Assembly: GCA_937960435.1 (NCBI GenBank)
Contig: CALGPN010000015.1
Location: 62,001-126,000 of the forward strand
Origin: an uncultured Desulfosoma sp.
Lineage (GTDB): Bacteria; Desulfobacterota; Syntrophobacteria; Syntrophobacterales; DSM-9756
DNA: 64,000 nucleotides
Direction: 5' to 3'
The translations under genes and the position numbers were made by a program. Positions within the stretch are counted from its first letter, which is position 1, and every line of letters begins with the position of its first letter. This document shows, in pieces, positions 13,082 to 22,234 of the stretch. The notes beneath the pieces were generated by a model. The model was not told where the DNA came from, made no database searches, and saw only the letters and a list, made by a program, of their open reading frames with translations.

Positions 13082-15847
13082 TCAGTTCACGTCGGATCCC
13101 AGAAGACTCAGCGCCATGACGGCGATGTGGTCGTCACTCAGCCGTCGATAGGAAATGGCCTTCCCCGGGCATTCGCTCACACACATGCCGCATCCCTGGC
13201 ACAGACCCGGGTCGATGAAGGCATGGCCTTGCGGGCTGTCGATAAACGGAATGTGGAACGGGCAGGTGCGCACACAGGTCAGGCACACGGCGCATTTGTC
13301 GGGATCCACTTCCGCAACGGCGCCCCCGACGAGCATGACATCTTGGCGTAGAAGCCGCATGGCCCGGCCTGCCACGGCCCACGCTTCGGCAAGACTTTCT
13401 TCCACCGGTTTGGGGGCCAGAGCCAGCCCGGCGAAAAAGACACCTTCCGTCTCACCGTCCACAGGGCGCATCTTCGCCGGGGATTCCGCGAAGAACCCGT
13501 CCTCATTCAGGGAGACTTTGTAAAAGGCGGCCAGATCGGCGGCTTCCGCGGGGATGATGGCTGTCTGCAAAGAGATGAAATCCGGGGAAAGAGCGAGAGG
13601 CCGCCCGAGGATGGGATCCGTAACGACGACTTTCAATCGGCCATCCTCTATGCTCACCTGAGGTTTGGAATCCAGATCGAAGCGGATGAAAAACACGCCC
13701 TTTTCCCGGGCTTCTTTGTAAATCCGCTCCCTCTCGCCGAAGGTGCGCACTTCACGATACAGCACGTAGACATCCATATCCGGATTCAGGGTCTTGAGGT
13801 CAATAGCCGAACGGACGGCGAAGGTGCAGCACAGGCGGCTGCAGTAAGGCCTTTGGGGCTCACGGCTCCCCACGCACTGGATGAACACGGCGCACTGCGC
13901 GGATTTGAAAGCCGCGGGGTCATCGATGAGCTTTTTCGTAAAATCCGACCATCGGTAGATTTCCGGGTGCTTGCCGTAGGCGTACTCATCGGGTTTGATG
14001 GAATGAGCCCCCGTTGCCAAGACGACCACCCCGTGTTCGATTTCTTTCTTTTGCCCGTTGTGGCGCACGGTGCTGATGTAGTTTCCGGCGAAGCCTCGAG
14101 CCCCCACCACTTCGGCCGAGGTGAGCACGGTAATCTTGGGGTGCTGCGTGACCTTGTCGATGGTGCTTTTGAGAAAATCCTGGACCGATTCGCCCTTCCA
14201 TGCCGAGCGGACCTTGTGGGCATGTCCCCCCAGACGGTCTTTCTTTTCCACTAAGGTCACCGGCACGTCCATTTCGGCAAGGGCTAGGGCTGCCTGCATT
14301 CCGGCAAGACCGCCGCCGATGACCAAGGCGGATTTCTTCACGGGAACTTTGGCATAGTTCAGGGGTTCGAGCATACGGGCCTTGAGGACGGCCGTGCGGA
14401 AAAGGTCTTGAAGTCGGTTCATTTCCACAGGGGTACTTCCTAAGGCCCTGAGATCCACGAACTCATAGAGGCTGGGGTTCAGCCCCGCTTCCTTCATGGC
14501 GCTTTCCACCAGTTCTTGATGCATGAGGGGCGTGCAGCTTGCATACACCAATCTGTTGACGCCGGCGGCCTGGAGACGTTGCGAAAGCCGACCAAAGGCG
14601 GCGCTGTCCAAAAGGTCCAAGCGTTCCACAAAGGTCACGCCGGGGAGGGTCTTGACGAAAGCGGCCAAGGGATCGATCAAGGCTTCGAATTCGGGAAGCT
14701 TCGACGGGCACAAGCTCAAAACCACGCCCACGGAAGGCGCCTCTCCGCTCACATCGCGAAACTCCGCCACGGCGCCGTTTCCAGAAACGCCCTTCGTCCA
14801 TGCGGCGGCCTTGGCCGCGGCGGCACCCGCTTCCACCACACTTTGATGGACATCCCTGGGCCCTGTGGCACCGCCGCAGACGAAAACGCCCGCAACGTTG
14901 GTTTCGCAGGGCTTGAAATTGTCGACAGCCACGTAATGGTCTTCGGAGAGGGTCACGCCAAGCATCTTCGCCAGCTCTTCCAATTCGGCCGATGGGCGAA
15001 GCCCCACGGAGAGGACCACGAGATCGAAGGTTTCCACCTGCTTGGCGCCGTTTTCATCCACATATTCCAAGACCAGGTCTTCGGTACCGGCTGCTTTTTC
15101 AATGCTGTGAATCCGGCTTCGGACGAGACGCACCCCTTTTTGCTTGGCGTCTTCAAAGTATTTTTCATAGCCTTTGCCGTGCGTGCGCATGTCCATAAAG
15201 AAGATGGTCGTTTCCGCCTCCGGCAGGGCGTCCTTCAACTGCACGGCTTCCTTTAGGGCATACATGCAGCACACCGACGAACAGTAAGGCGCATCGCACT
15301 TATTGATTTCTCGGGATCCCACGCACTGGAGCCACGCCACTTTCTTGGGCGGTTGGCCGTCGGAAGGCCGCTTGGGAACGCCTTGAAAGGGGCCTACGGG
15401 TTTTTGGAGCCATTCCAGTTCGATGCTGGAGATGACGTTTTCATAGGCTGCATAAGCGTAGGTGTCGTAGGCCTGAGGGTTGAACGGTTCCACACCCATG
15501 GCGAGGATCACCGCATCGGCCTCTATGGGGGTTTCGCCGGTCGGTCCCGCAATGACGGCCTGGAATGCGCCGGCTTGGCCGGAGATCCTCGCGACGCTCG
15601 ACTTAGTCCATGCGCGGATGTTGGGGTGCATTTTACAGAGTGTGGCGCGATTTGCGGCCTTGCAGCAGCTGCACAAGGGGTAGAGGCGGTGAAGTTTGGC
15701 CACCGTCCCGCCCAGGTCGCTTTCCTTTTCCACCAGGTCCACGTGGTAGCCTTGAGCCGCCAGGTCCAGCGCGGCATTCAGCCCGGCGACACCGCCTCCA
15801 ACCACCAGGACATTGCCCTTGTTCTTCTTTTCTTTTGTTTCCGTCAT
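13082..15847 (-). CDS. hdrA: HdrA-like protein with two FAD/HdrA modules and C-terminal 2x[4Fe-4S] domain
   Basis: Two GGG(V/L)AG dinucleotide-binding motifs (VLVVGGGVAGLNAAL; ALVIGGGLAGMQAAL), QCVGSRE twice, C-terminal CxxCxxxCP pairs. Start set at MTETKEKK. Confidence 0.9.
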   Translation of the reverse strand: MTETKEKKNKGNVLVVGGGVAGLNAALDLAAQGYHVDLVEKESDLGGTVAKLHRLYPLCSCCKAANRATLCKMHPNIRAWTKSSVARISGQAGAFQAVIAGPTGETPIEADAVILAMGVEPFNPQAYDTYAYAAYENVISSIELEWLQKPVGPFQGVPKRPSDGQPPKKVAWLQCVGSREINKCDAPYCSSVCCMYALKEAVQLKDALPEAETTIFFMDMRTHGKGYEKYFEDAKQKGVRLVRSRIHSIEKAAGTEDLVLEYVDENGAKQVETFDLVVLSVGLRPSAELEELAKMLGVTLSEDHYVAVDNFKPCETNVAGVFVCGGATGPRDVHQSVVEAGAAAAKAAAWTKGVSGNGAVAEFRDVSGEAPSVGVVLSLCPSKLPEFEALIDPLAAFVKTLPGVTFVERLDLLDSAAFGRLSQRLQAAGVNRLVYASCTPLMHQELVESAMKEAGLNPSLYEFVDLRALGSTPVEMNRLQDLFRTAVLKARMLEPLNYAKVPVKKSALVIGGGLAGMQAALALAEMDVPVTLVEKKDRLGGHAHKVRSAWKGESVQDFLKSTIDKVTQHPKITVLTSAEVVGARGFAGNYISTVRHNGQKKEIEHGVVVLATGAHSIKPDEYAYGKHPEIYRWSDFTKKLIDDPAAFKSAQCAVFIQCVGSREPQRPYCSRLCCTFAVRSAIDLKTLNPDMDVYVLYREVRTFGERERIYKEAREKGVFFIRFDLDSKPQVSIEDGRLKVVVTDPILGRPLALSPDFISLQTAIIPAEAADLAAFYKVSLNEDGFFAESPAKMRPVDGETEGVFFAGLALAPKPVEESLAEAWAVAGRAMRLLRQDVMLVGGAVAEVDPDKCAVCLTCVRTCPFHIPFIDSPQGHAFIDPGLCQGCGMCVSECPGKAISYRRLSDDHIAVMALSLLGSDVN

Positions 15848-16058
15848 GGGATCCCCTCGACTCTTGAATGGATCAACGGACAAAATAGCTCCCCCAAACT
15901 CTGGCGGCAAACCTTCCGATGCCTCTCGCCCCGAGGCGACTTTGGAGACAAAAAGGCTCCTGTTCCGGTCTCTTGGTGAAGGTTCGGTGCTCCTTACCGT
16001 GGGCAGATGATCCACAACACACGGTTCTTGTATGTGAAAAAAGAGGCAACGTCAAGGT

Positions 16059-19000
16059 TCATTGTCCTTGTGCGGCGGCTTCGGGGCGAGCCGTCTGTTC
16101 GGTCCGGCACACAGCGGCCACGGCCTTGTGGAGCAGTTGGACGTCGGTGAAATGCTGAAGCTGGATGGCTTTTCCCGGGCATTCGGCCACGCAGGCGCCG
16201 CAGCCTTGGCATTTTGCCGGGTCGATGTAAGCCGATCGGCGCACGGACATGGTGGGGGTGACCACCACGGGCACCTCGTAGGGACAGGTGCGCACACACG
16301 TCAGGCACACAGCGCATTTGGCGGGGTCCACCACGGCCACGCGCCCACCGACAAAGAGGTTTTCCTTGCTGAGGACCGTGGCGGCCCGGGCGGCGGCGCC
16401 CTTGGCCTGGGCGATGGATTCTTCCAAGAATTTCGGGCTGTGTGCCAACCCGCACAGATAGAGTCCAGGGCCGGCAAAATCCAGAGGCCGCAGCTTCACG
16501 TGGGCTTCCATGAAAAACCCGTCCGCGTCGGTGCTCAGTTTGAACAGCCCCGCCAACGCCGCACTGGTCGCCCTGGGCACGATGGCGGCGCTGAGCACCA
16601 GAAGATCGGCTTGAAAGCGGACATATTCCCGAAGGTTCTGATCGAAGAGTTCGACGCGGACGGCGCCGTCTTCAAAGGTCACCTCCGGTTTTTCCTCCGG
16701 CCGATACCGAAAGAATCGGACACCCGCCTCCCGGGCTTTTCGGTAGAGCAATTCCCGGGTGCCGAAGGTCCGAATATCCCGATAAAGCACGGTCACATGA
16801 GTTTTGGGATTTTTTTCCTTGATGCGCAAGGCATTGGCCACGGCCGCCGTGCAGCACACCCGGCTGCAGTAAGGCCGCTGCTCGTCGCGCGACCCCACGC
16901 ATTGGATCATGACCACGTGAGAAAGGGCGTCGGTCCGGGCGGGGTCTTCGGCCAAGATCCTTTGCAGCTGCAATTGGGTCGTCACCCTCGGGTCGGACCC
17001 GTAACCGTACTCTGTGGGTTGATACTCTTCCGCGCCCGTGGCCACGACCAAGGCGCCGTACTCCAACGTCCTTTCCCCTTGGGGGGATTTGATACGGCTG
17101 AGGAAATGTCCCGTATGACCTTCAAAGGAGAGGATTTCCGTCTGGGTAAGCACCTCGATGTTGGGATGATGGCGCACGGTGTCGATGGTCTGGGAGACCG
17201 CCCGGGTCACATCGATCCCGCTGGGGTGGAACCGGATCCACGCTCGAGCCTGACCGCCCAGATCCGTTTCGCGCTCCACCAGGTAGGTGAAGAAGCCTTG
17301 ATCGGCGAGATACCGTGCGGCGGTCATGCCGGCCATGCCGCCTCCCACCACCAAGGCCTTCTGGGTCACGGCCACGGGCATTTCGTGAAGCGGTTCAAGG
17401 AAGAGAGCCTTGGCGACGGCCATGCGCACCAAATCCTTGGCCTTTTCCGTGGCTTTATCGGGGCTTGTCCCATGGACCCAAGAACACTGATCACGGATGT
17501 TGGCCATTTCAAAGAGATACTTGTTGATGCCCGCTTCCCGCAGGCATTCTTGAAACAGGGGCTCGTGGGTCCGAGGTGAACAAGAGGCGACCACCACGCG
17601 ATTGAGGTTTTTTTCCTGGATGATCCTCTTGATCTTTTCGGTGGAATCCGTGGAGCAGGAAAAAAGAAGATTTTCCGCGTGGACCACGTTGGGTAAGGAG
17701 GCGGCGTAAGCGGCGACGCCTTTCACGTCTACCACGCCGGCGATGTTGATGCCGCAATGACAGACGAAGACGCCGATCCGCGGAATGTCCCCGACAACGG
17801 AATGTTCTTGAACGACGACCGGTGGTGTTGTGCACGTGTGGCGCGCCGCGGCGAGCAGGCATTGGGCCGAAGCGGCTGCGGCGCTGGCCTGGGCTACCGT
17901 CTCCGGGATGTCCTTGGGATCCGTGCTCACGCCGCAGGAAAAGATCCCCGGCTGGCTGGTCTGCACGGGATCAAGGGGATCGGAGACGACGAAGCCGAAT
18001 CGATCCACATCCGTCCCGAGGCGTTGGGCGGTTTCCTTAGCCCCCTCCGATGGCACCAATCCCACGGAAAGAACCACCATGTCGAAGACTTCGCTCTGGA
18101 GCGTGTTGTTTTCGTCCACATAGGAAATTTCCAGGTTGTGCCCTTCCACGGTTTCGATGATGCGGCTGATCTGGCACCGCACGTAGCACACCCCGTGCTG
18201 GGCCTTCGCCCGTTCCCAATACCGCTCAAACCCTTTCCCCATGGCCCGAAGGTCGATATAGAAAATGGTGGTCTCCACATGGGGCTCATGGTCCTTGGTG
18301 ACGATGGCCTGTTTGGTCGCATACATACAGCAGACGCTGGAACAGTAGTCCCGCCCGATGGAAGCATCCCGGGATCCGACGCATTGAATCCACGCCATTT
18401 TTTTCGGCACGACGCCATCGCTGGGCCTTTGCACATGGCCGCCCGTCGGGCCCGATGCGGCGAGGATCCTTTCGTATTCCAAGCTGGTGATGACGTTGGG
18501 ATAGCGGCCGTAACCGTATTCGGGTTTTTGTGCGGCATCGAACGGATGATATCCGCACGCGTAAAGGATCGCACCCACTTCCACGGTCTCTTCCCGCGGC
18601 TGCATGGAGTGATCGATGGCCTGAGGCAGGCAGGCCTCCACACACCGATAGCACTCGCTGCACACGCCGCACTGGAGGCACCGTTGGGCTTCGGCCCGGG
18701 CCGTTTCTTCATCGAAGCCCAGCTGCACCTCCTGAAAGGATTGGATCCGCTCGGGCATGTCCAACCGAGGCATGCGGGATCGGGGCACCTTGGGCACCGG
18801 TTTGTCCGGGCATGGGGCCGTGCGGCTGGAAACCAGCCGACCTTCCCTCAAATCCACTCCGCGAAGATACCGGTCGATGGATTCGGCCACTTCTTTGCCG
18901 GCGGCGATGGCTTGAACGACGGTGGCCGGGCCGGAGGTCACGTCGCCCCCGGCAAAAACCCCCGGTCGATTCGTTTCATACGTGACAGGGTCCACCACAA

Positions 19001-20567
19001 AGGTCCCCCAGCGGCTCACCACGGGGCGGCTGTCCGGGTCCATGGCGTCGATGACGGAGGGATCGGTCATGAGGCCCACGGCGGCGATGACGCTCTCGAT
19101 CTTCACCTGGTATTCAGACCCCGCTACGGGAATGGGCCGGCGGCGGCCGCTTTCGTCCGGCTCTCCCAGTTCCATGCGGATACACTCGATGGCCGTGACA
19201 TGACCCTCCGCGTCTCCGTGGATGGCCACAGGCGCCGCCAGAAAATGCATCTGCACCCCTTCTTCCAGCGCTTCCTCCACTTCCTCTTGGTTCGCCGGCA
19301 TCTCGTCCCGGCTTCTGCGGTAAAACAGATGGACTTCTTCGAGGCCTAAGCGAATGCATGATCGGGCCACGTCCATGGCGCAGTTGCCACCACCGATGAT
19401 CGCCACTTTGCGACCGACGGGAGGCCTTTGGCCCATGTTCAGCTGCTTGAGAAAGCTCGTGCCCGTATAGACTTCCCGGAGATTTTCGCCGGGGATGTTG
19501 AGTTTGAGGTCCGTTTGGGTCCCGATGGCGAGGAAGAACGCTTCGTAGCCTTGCCGGCGCAGATCCTCCAGCTGGAAATCCCTTCCCAGGGCCGTGTTCG
19601 TTTGGATCTCCACTCCGAGCTTTTGGATGTGATCGATTTCCGCTCTGAGCACATGGCGCGGCAGGCGATATTCCGGGATGCCGTAGCGCAGCCAGCCGCC
19701 CGGTTCGGGCATCGCTTCAAAAATGGTGACGCCGTAGCCTTCCAACGCCAAATAATAGGCCGCCGTCAACCCCGCCGGTCCGGCACCCACGATGGCCACG
19801 CGACGCCCCTTGGGTTCCTTTTTCGGCGGCACAGGCGCCTCACCCGTTTGGGCTTCCCAATCGCAGACGAATCTTTTGAGGAAATCGATGGCAACGGGTT
19901 CATCCACCGTGCCGCGGCTGCACACCGTTTCACACGGGTGGTGGCATACGCGGCCGCACACCGCCGGCAAAGGATTGTCCTTTCGAATGAGGTCGAGGGC
20001 TTCGCGGTAGCGCCCTTGGGCTATGAGGGCCACGTAGCCTTGGACGCTGATGCCCGCGGGGCAGGCCGCCTTGCACGGTGCCATGCCCTTCTTGTCGATG
20101 GCGAAAGTGGAGGGGATCGCTTGGGGAAAGTGCCGGTAAATGGCCTTCCGCTTTCCCAGCCCCTGATCGAAGTCGGCCGGGAGTTCCACCGGGCACACAC
20201 GCAGACATTCCCCGCAGGCCGTACACCGGTCTTCCAGGACAAAGCGGGGTTCACGCCGCAAGGTCACCCGGAATCGGCCCGGTTCCCCTTCCAGCTTGGA
20301 GACGCTGGTTCGGGTGAGAATATCAATGTTTGGGTGGCTTGCCACCTCGATGAGTTTCGGCGAGATCATGCAGGTGGAACAATCGTTGGTGGGAAAGGTC
20401 TTGTCCAGTTTGGCCATATTGCCGCCGATGCTGATGTCTTTTTCCACGAGAAGGACCCGGTAGCCGCTGTTGGCCAAGTCCAGGCTTGCCTGCATGCCGG
20501 CAATCCCACCTCCGATGACCATGACCGATCCGCTGACAGAGTGTGTAGGTGCCGCCTGAGCGTTCAT
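16059..20567 (-). CDS. Giant HdrA-like flavoprotein (1502 aa): split HdrA module with inserted GltD/NfnB-like domain, followed by a second complete HdrA module and ferredoxin domain
   Basis: HdrA-type VIGGGIAGMQASLDLANSGYRVLLVEKDISIGGNMAKLDKTFPT, then GltD-like CPAGISVQGYVALIAQGRYREAL...VAIVGAGPAGLTAAYYLA...IPGENL...GGNCAMDVARSC, then HdrA again (QCVGSRD, VFVCHCGINIAG..., ALVVGGGMAGMTAARYLAD). Confidence 0.9.
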   Translation of the reverse strand: MNAQAAPTHSVSGSVMVIGGGIAGMQASLDLANSGYRVLLVEKDISIGGNMAKLDKTFPTNDCSTCMISPKLIEVASHPNIDILTRTSVSKLEGEPGRFRVTLRREPRFVLEDRCTACGECLRVCPVELPADFDQGLGKRKAIYRHFPQAIPSTFAIDKKGMAPCKAACPAGISVQGYVALIAQGRYREALDLIRKDNPLPAVCGRVCHHPCETVCSRGTVDEPVAIDFLKRFVCDWEAQTGEAPVPPKKEPKGRRVAIVGAGPAGLTAAYYLALEGYGVTIFEAMPEPGGWLRYGIPEYRLPRHVLRAEIDHIQKLGVEIQTNTALGRDFQLEDLRRQGYEAFFLAIGTQTDLKLNIPGENLREVYTGTSFLKQLNMGQRPPVGRKVAIIGGGNCAMDVARSCIRLGLEEVHLFYRRSRDEMPANQEEVEEALEEGVQMHFLAAPVAIHGDAEGHVTAIECIRMELGEPDESGRRRPIPVAGSEYQVKIESVIAAVGLMTDPSVIDAMDPDSRPVVSRWGTFVVDPVTYETNRPGVFAGGDVTSGPATVVQAIAAGKEVAESIDRYLRGVDLREGRLVSSRTAPCPDKPVPKVPRSRMPRLDMPERIQSFQEVQLGFDEETARAEAQRCLQCGVCSECYRCVEACLPQAIDHSMQPREETVEVGAILYACGYHPFDAAQKPEYGYGRYPNVITSLEYERILAASGPTGGHVQRPSDGVVPKKMAWIQCVGSRDASIGRDYCSSVCCMYATKQAIVTKDHEPHVETTIFYIDLRAMGKGFERYWERAKAQHGVCYVRCQISRIIETVEGHNLEISYVDENNTLQSEVFDMVVLSVGLVPSEGAKETAQRLGTDVDRFGFVVSDPLDPVQTSQPGIFSCGVSTDPKDIPETVAQASAAAASAQCLLAAARHTCTTPPVVVQEHSVVGDIPRIGVFVCHCGINIAGVVDVKGVAAYAASLPNVVHAENLLFSCSTDSTEKIKRIIQEKNLNRVVVASCSPRTHEPLFQECLREAGINKYLFEMANIRDQCSWVHGTSPDKATEKAKDLVRMAVAKALFLEPLHEMPVAVTQKALVVGGGMAGMTAARYLADQGFFTYLVERETDLGGQARAWIRFHPSGIDVTRAVSQTIDTVRHHPNIEVLTQTEILSFEGHTGHFLSRIKSPQGERTLEYGALVVATGAEEYQPTEYGYGSDPRVTTQLQLQRILAEDPARTDALSHVVMIQCVGSRDEQRPYCSRVCCTAAVANALRIKEKNPKTHVTVLYRDIRTFGTRELLYRKAREAGVRFFRYRPEEKPEVTFEDGAVRVELFDQNLREYVRFQADLLVLSAAIVPRATSAALAGLFKLSTDADGFFMEAHVKLRPLDFAGPGLYLCGLAHSPKFLEESIAQAKGAAARAATVLSKENLFVGGRVAVVDPAKCAVCLTCVRTCPYEVPVVVTPTMSVRRSAYIDPAKCQGCGACVAECPGKAIQLQHFTDVQLLHKAVAAVCRTEQTARPEAAAQGQ

Positions 20568-20629
20568 GATGCCTCCCTATCGCATCGACCAAGATCTTCT
20601 TCGATGCCGTATCGATCCTGCCAAATTCT

Positions 20630-21487
20630 TCAGAGGCCCGCCGAAGCGAGCAAAGGTTCGGGGTCCACCATGTGTCGTTTCATCCAATTGAGGGCGCTGC
20701 GTTCGCCGAGGGCGAGACCGATGAGGTCCGTAAAGTAAAAGATAGGCACAGGGAGCGGGAGTTGGTGTTCTTGGGCGATGCGTTTCTGGTAGAGATCCAG
20801 GTTGGCGTGGCACATCTGGCAGGAGACCACCATGCAGTTGGCGCCTTGATCCAAAGCCCGCCGGAAGAGTTTGCCCACCAGAGCCGTCACGAGATCGGGC
20901 CGCGCGACGGCATGACTGGCGCCGCAGCAATCGGTTTTGTAAGGCCAATCCAAGACCGTGGCCCCAAGAGTCTGGACCAACCGGTCCATGTCGGTGGGGT
21001 TTTCCCACGCCCGGGCATCCGTCACTTTGGGCGGGCGATTGACCATGCAGCCGTAATAACAGACGGCCCGCAAGCCCTGCAAAGGGCGCACGATCCCCCG
21101 CTCGATCTTATCCAGGATTTCGGGTCGGCTGAAATATTCCACGAGATCCCAGACCCGAACTTGGATACCTTCCGGTGTGGTTGAAGGATCCTCGGAGGCC
21201 TTCTTCTTCAGAGCCTTTTCCGCCGTCTTCAGGCGATTGAAACAAAGGGCGCAGGGGGCCGTCAGGTCCTCCAGACCCTGTTGTTGGGCCAAAATGAGGT
21301 TTCGGGCCGGCAGGGCGATGGCCAGTTCATGGTCCAGACTATGGGCCGCCGTCGCGCCGCAGCAGCTCCAATCCTCCAGTTCCACGAGCTCGATACCGAG
21401 TTTCCGGCAGACTCCCTGGATGGAGTCTGCGTAATCCCTCGCCGTACCTTCCAAGGAACATCCCGGATAATAACCGACCGTCGGCAT
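20630..21487 (-). CDS. hdrB: Heterodisulfide reductase subunit B-like (CCG domains)
   Basis: GYYPGCSLEGTARDY, CCGATAAHSL, CYYGCMVNRPP, DCCGASHAVARPD. Confidence 0.92.
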   Translation of the reverse strand: MPTVGYYPGCSLEGTARDYADSIQGVCRKLGIELVELEDWSCCGATAAHSLDHELAIALPARNLILAQQQGLEDLTAPCALCFNRLKTAEKALKKKASEDPSTTPEGIQVRVWDLVEYFSRPEILDKIERGIVRPLQGLRAVCYYGCMVNRPPKVTDARAWENPTDMDRLVQTLGATVLDWPYKTDCCGASHAVARPDLVTALVGKLFRRALDQGANCMVVSCQMCHANLDLYQKRIAQEHQLPLPVPIFYFTDLIGLALGERSALNWMKRHMVDPEPLLASAGL

Positions 21488-21507
21488 ACCTTCTCCTTCG
21501 GCAGCGA

Positions 21508-22128
21508 TCAGGAAGCGGAGGACTGCGTCGTGTTCTCGGACGACACAGGGGCTTTTTCAAAGAGGCGGCGCAGTTCATGCGTATCCCGAATCCCTCGGGG
21601 TCTCAAAGGCAGTCGGCCGCGGCGGAAAAGGGCCAGGCCCAACCGAATCTCCTCCCAAAGGGTACCGTCGGAAAGTTTGGCCTTCCACGCGCCGCTGGAC
21701 AGCATGTAGCGTTGCAAAAGCCCGGTTTCGAACACACGGCCTCTCCGGCCGATGTCATCCAGAAAAGCCTTGTGAAAAGCGTAGGAAAGGTTTTCCTTGG
21801 GCCGGACAAGGCCTCGGGCGTGGGCTTGCTGCTTGAGGTAGTCCATGAGTCCGGCGATATCGATCTCGTTGGGGCACCGGGTCGTGCAGGTTTCACAGGC
21901 CGAACACACCCAGACGGTGGCGCTGGAAAGCACCTTTTCCTCCAAACCTAGGAGCAGATAGCGCACGATTTGATCCGGGTAATAGTCCATGGCGAACGTC
22001 AACGGGCACCCGCTGGTGCATTTGCGGCATTGGTAGCAGAGCTCGGGGCTGATCCCGCTCAAGGCTCGGATTTTCCCGGTGACATCGTAGTCGGGTTCCA
22101 GGAACACCACCTCCGCACGGTCTTCCAT
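21508..22128 (-). CDS. hdrC: Heterodisulfide reductase subunit C-like (two [4Fe-4S])
   Basis: CYQCRKCTSGCPLTFAMDYYPDQIVRYLLLG, CSACETCTTRCPNEIDIAGLMDYL. Confidence 0.92.
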   Translation of the reverse strand: MEDRAEVVFLEPDYDVTGKIRALSGISPELCYQCRKCTSGCPLTFAMDYYPDQIVRYLLLGLEEKVLSSATVWVCSACETCTTRCPNEIDIAGLMDYLKQQAHARGLVRPKENLSYAFHKAFLDDIGRRGRVFETGLLQRYMLSSGAWKAKLSDGTLWEEIRLGLALFRRGRLPLRPRGIRDTHELRRLFEKAPVSSENTTQSSAS

Positions 22129-22145
22129 AACGCACCTCCCGGCAC

Positions 22146-22178
22146 AAAAAAAGAGAACGGGACAGAAGTCCCGTTCTC
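22146..22178 (-). terminator. Rho-independent terminator/attenuator-like hairpin immediately upstream of hdrC
   Basis: Perfect 11-bp stem GAGAACGGGAC/GTCCCGTTCTC, 4-nt loop, followed on the minus strand by TTTTTTT. Confidence 0.85.
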
Positions 22179-22234
22179 AACAAGAGGAAAATCGACCCGA
22201 TTCCGCGTGGCGTGCACCCGAAGGCCCGCACAGA

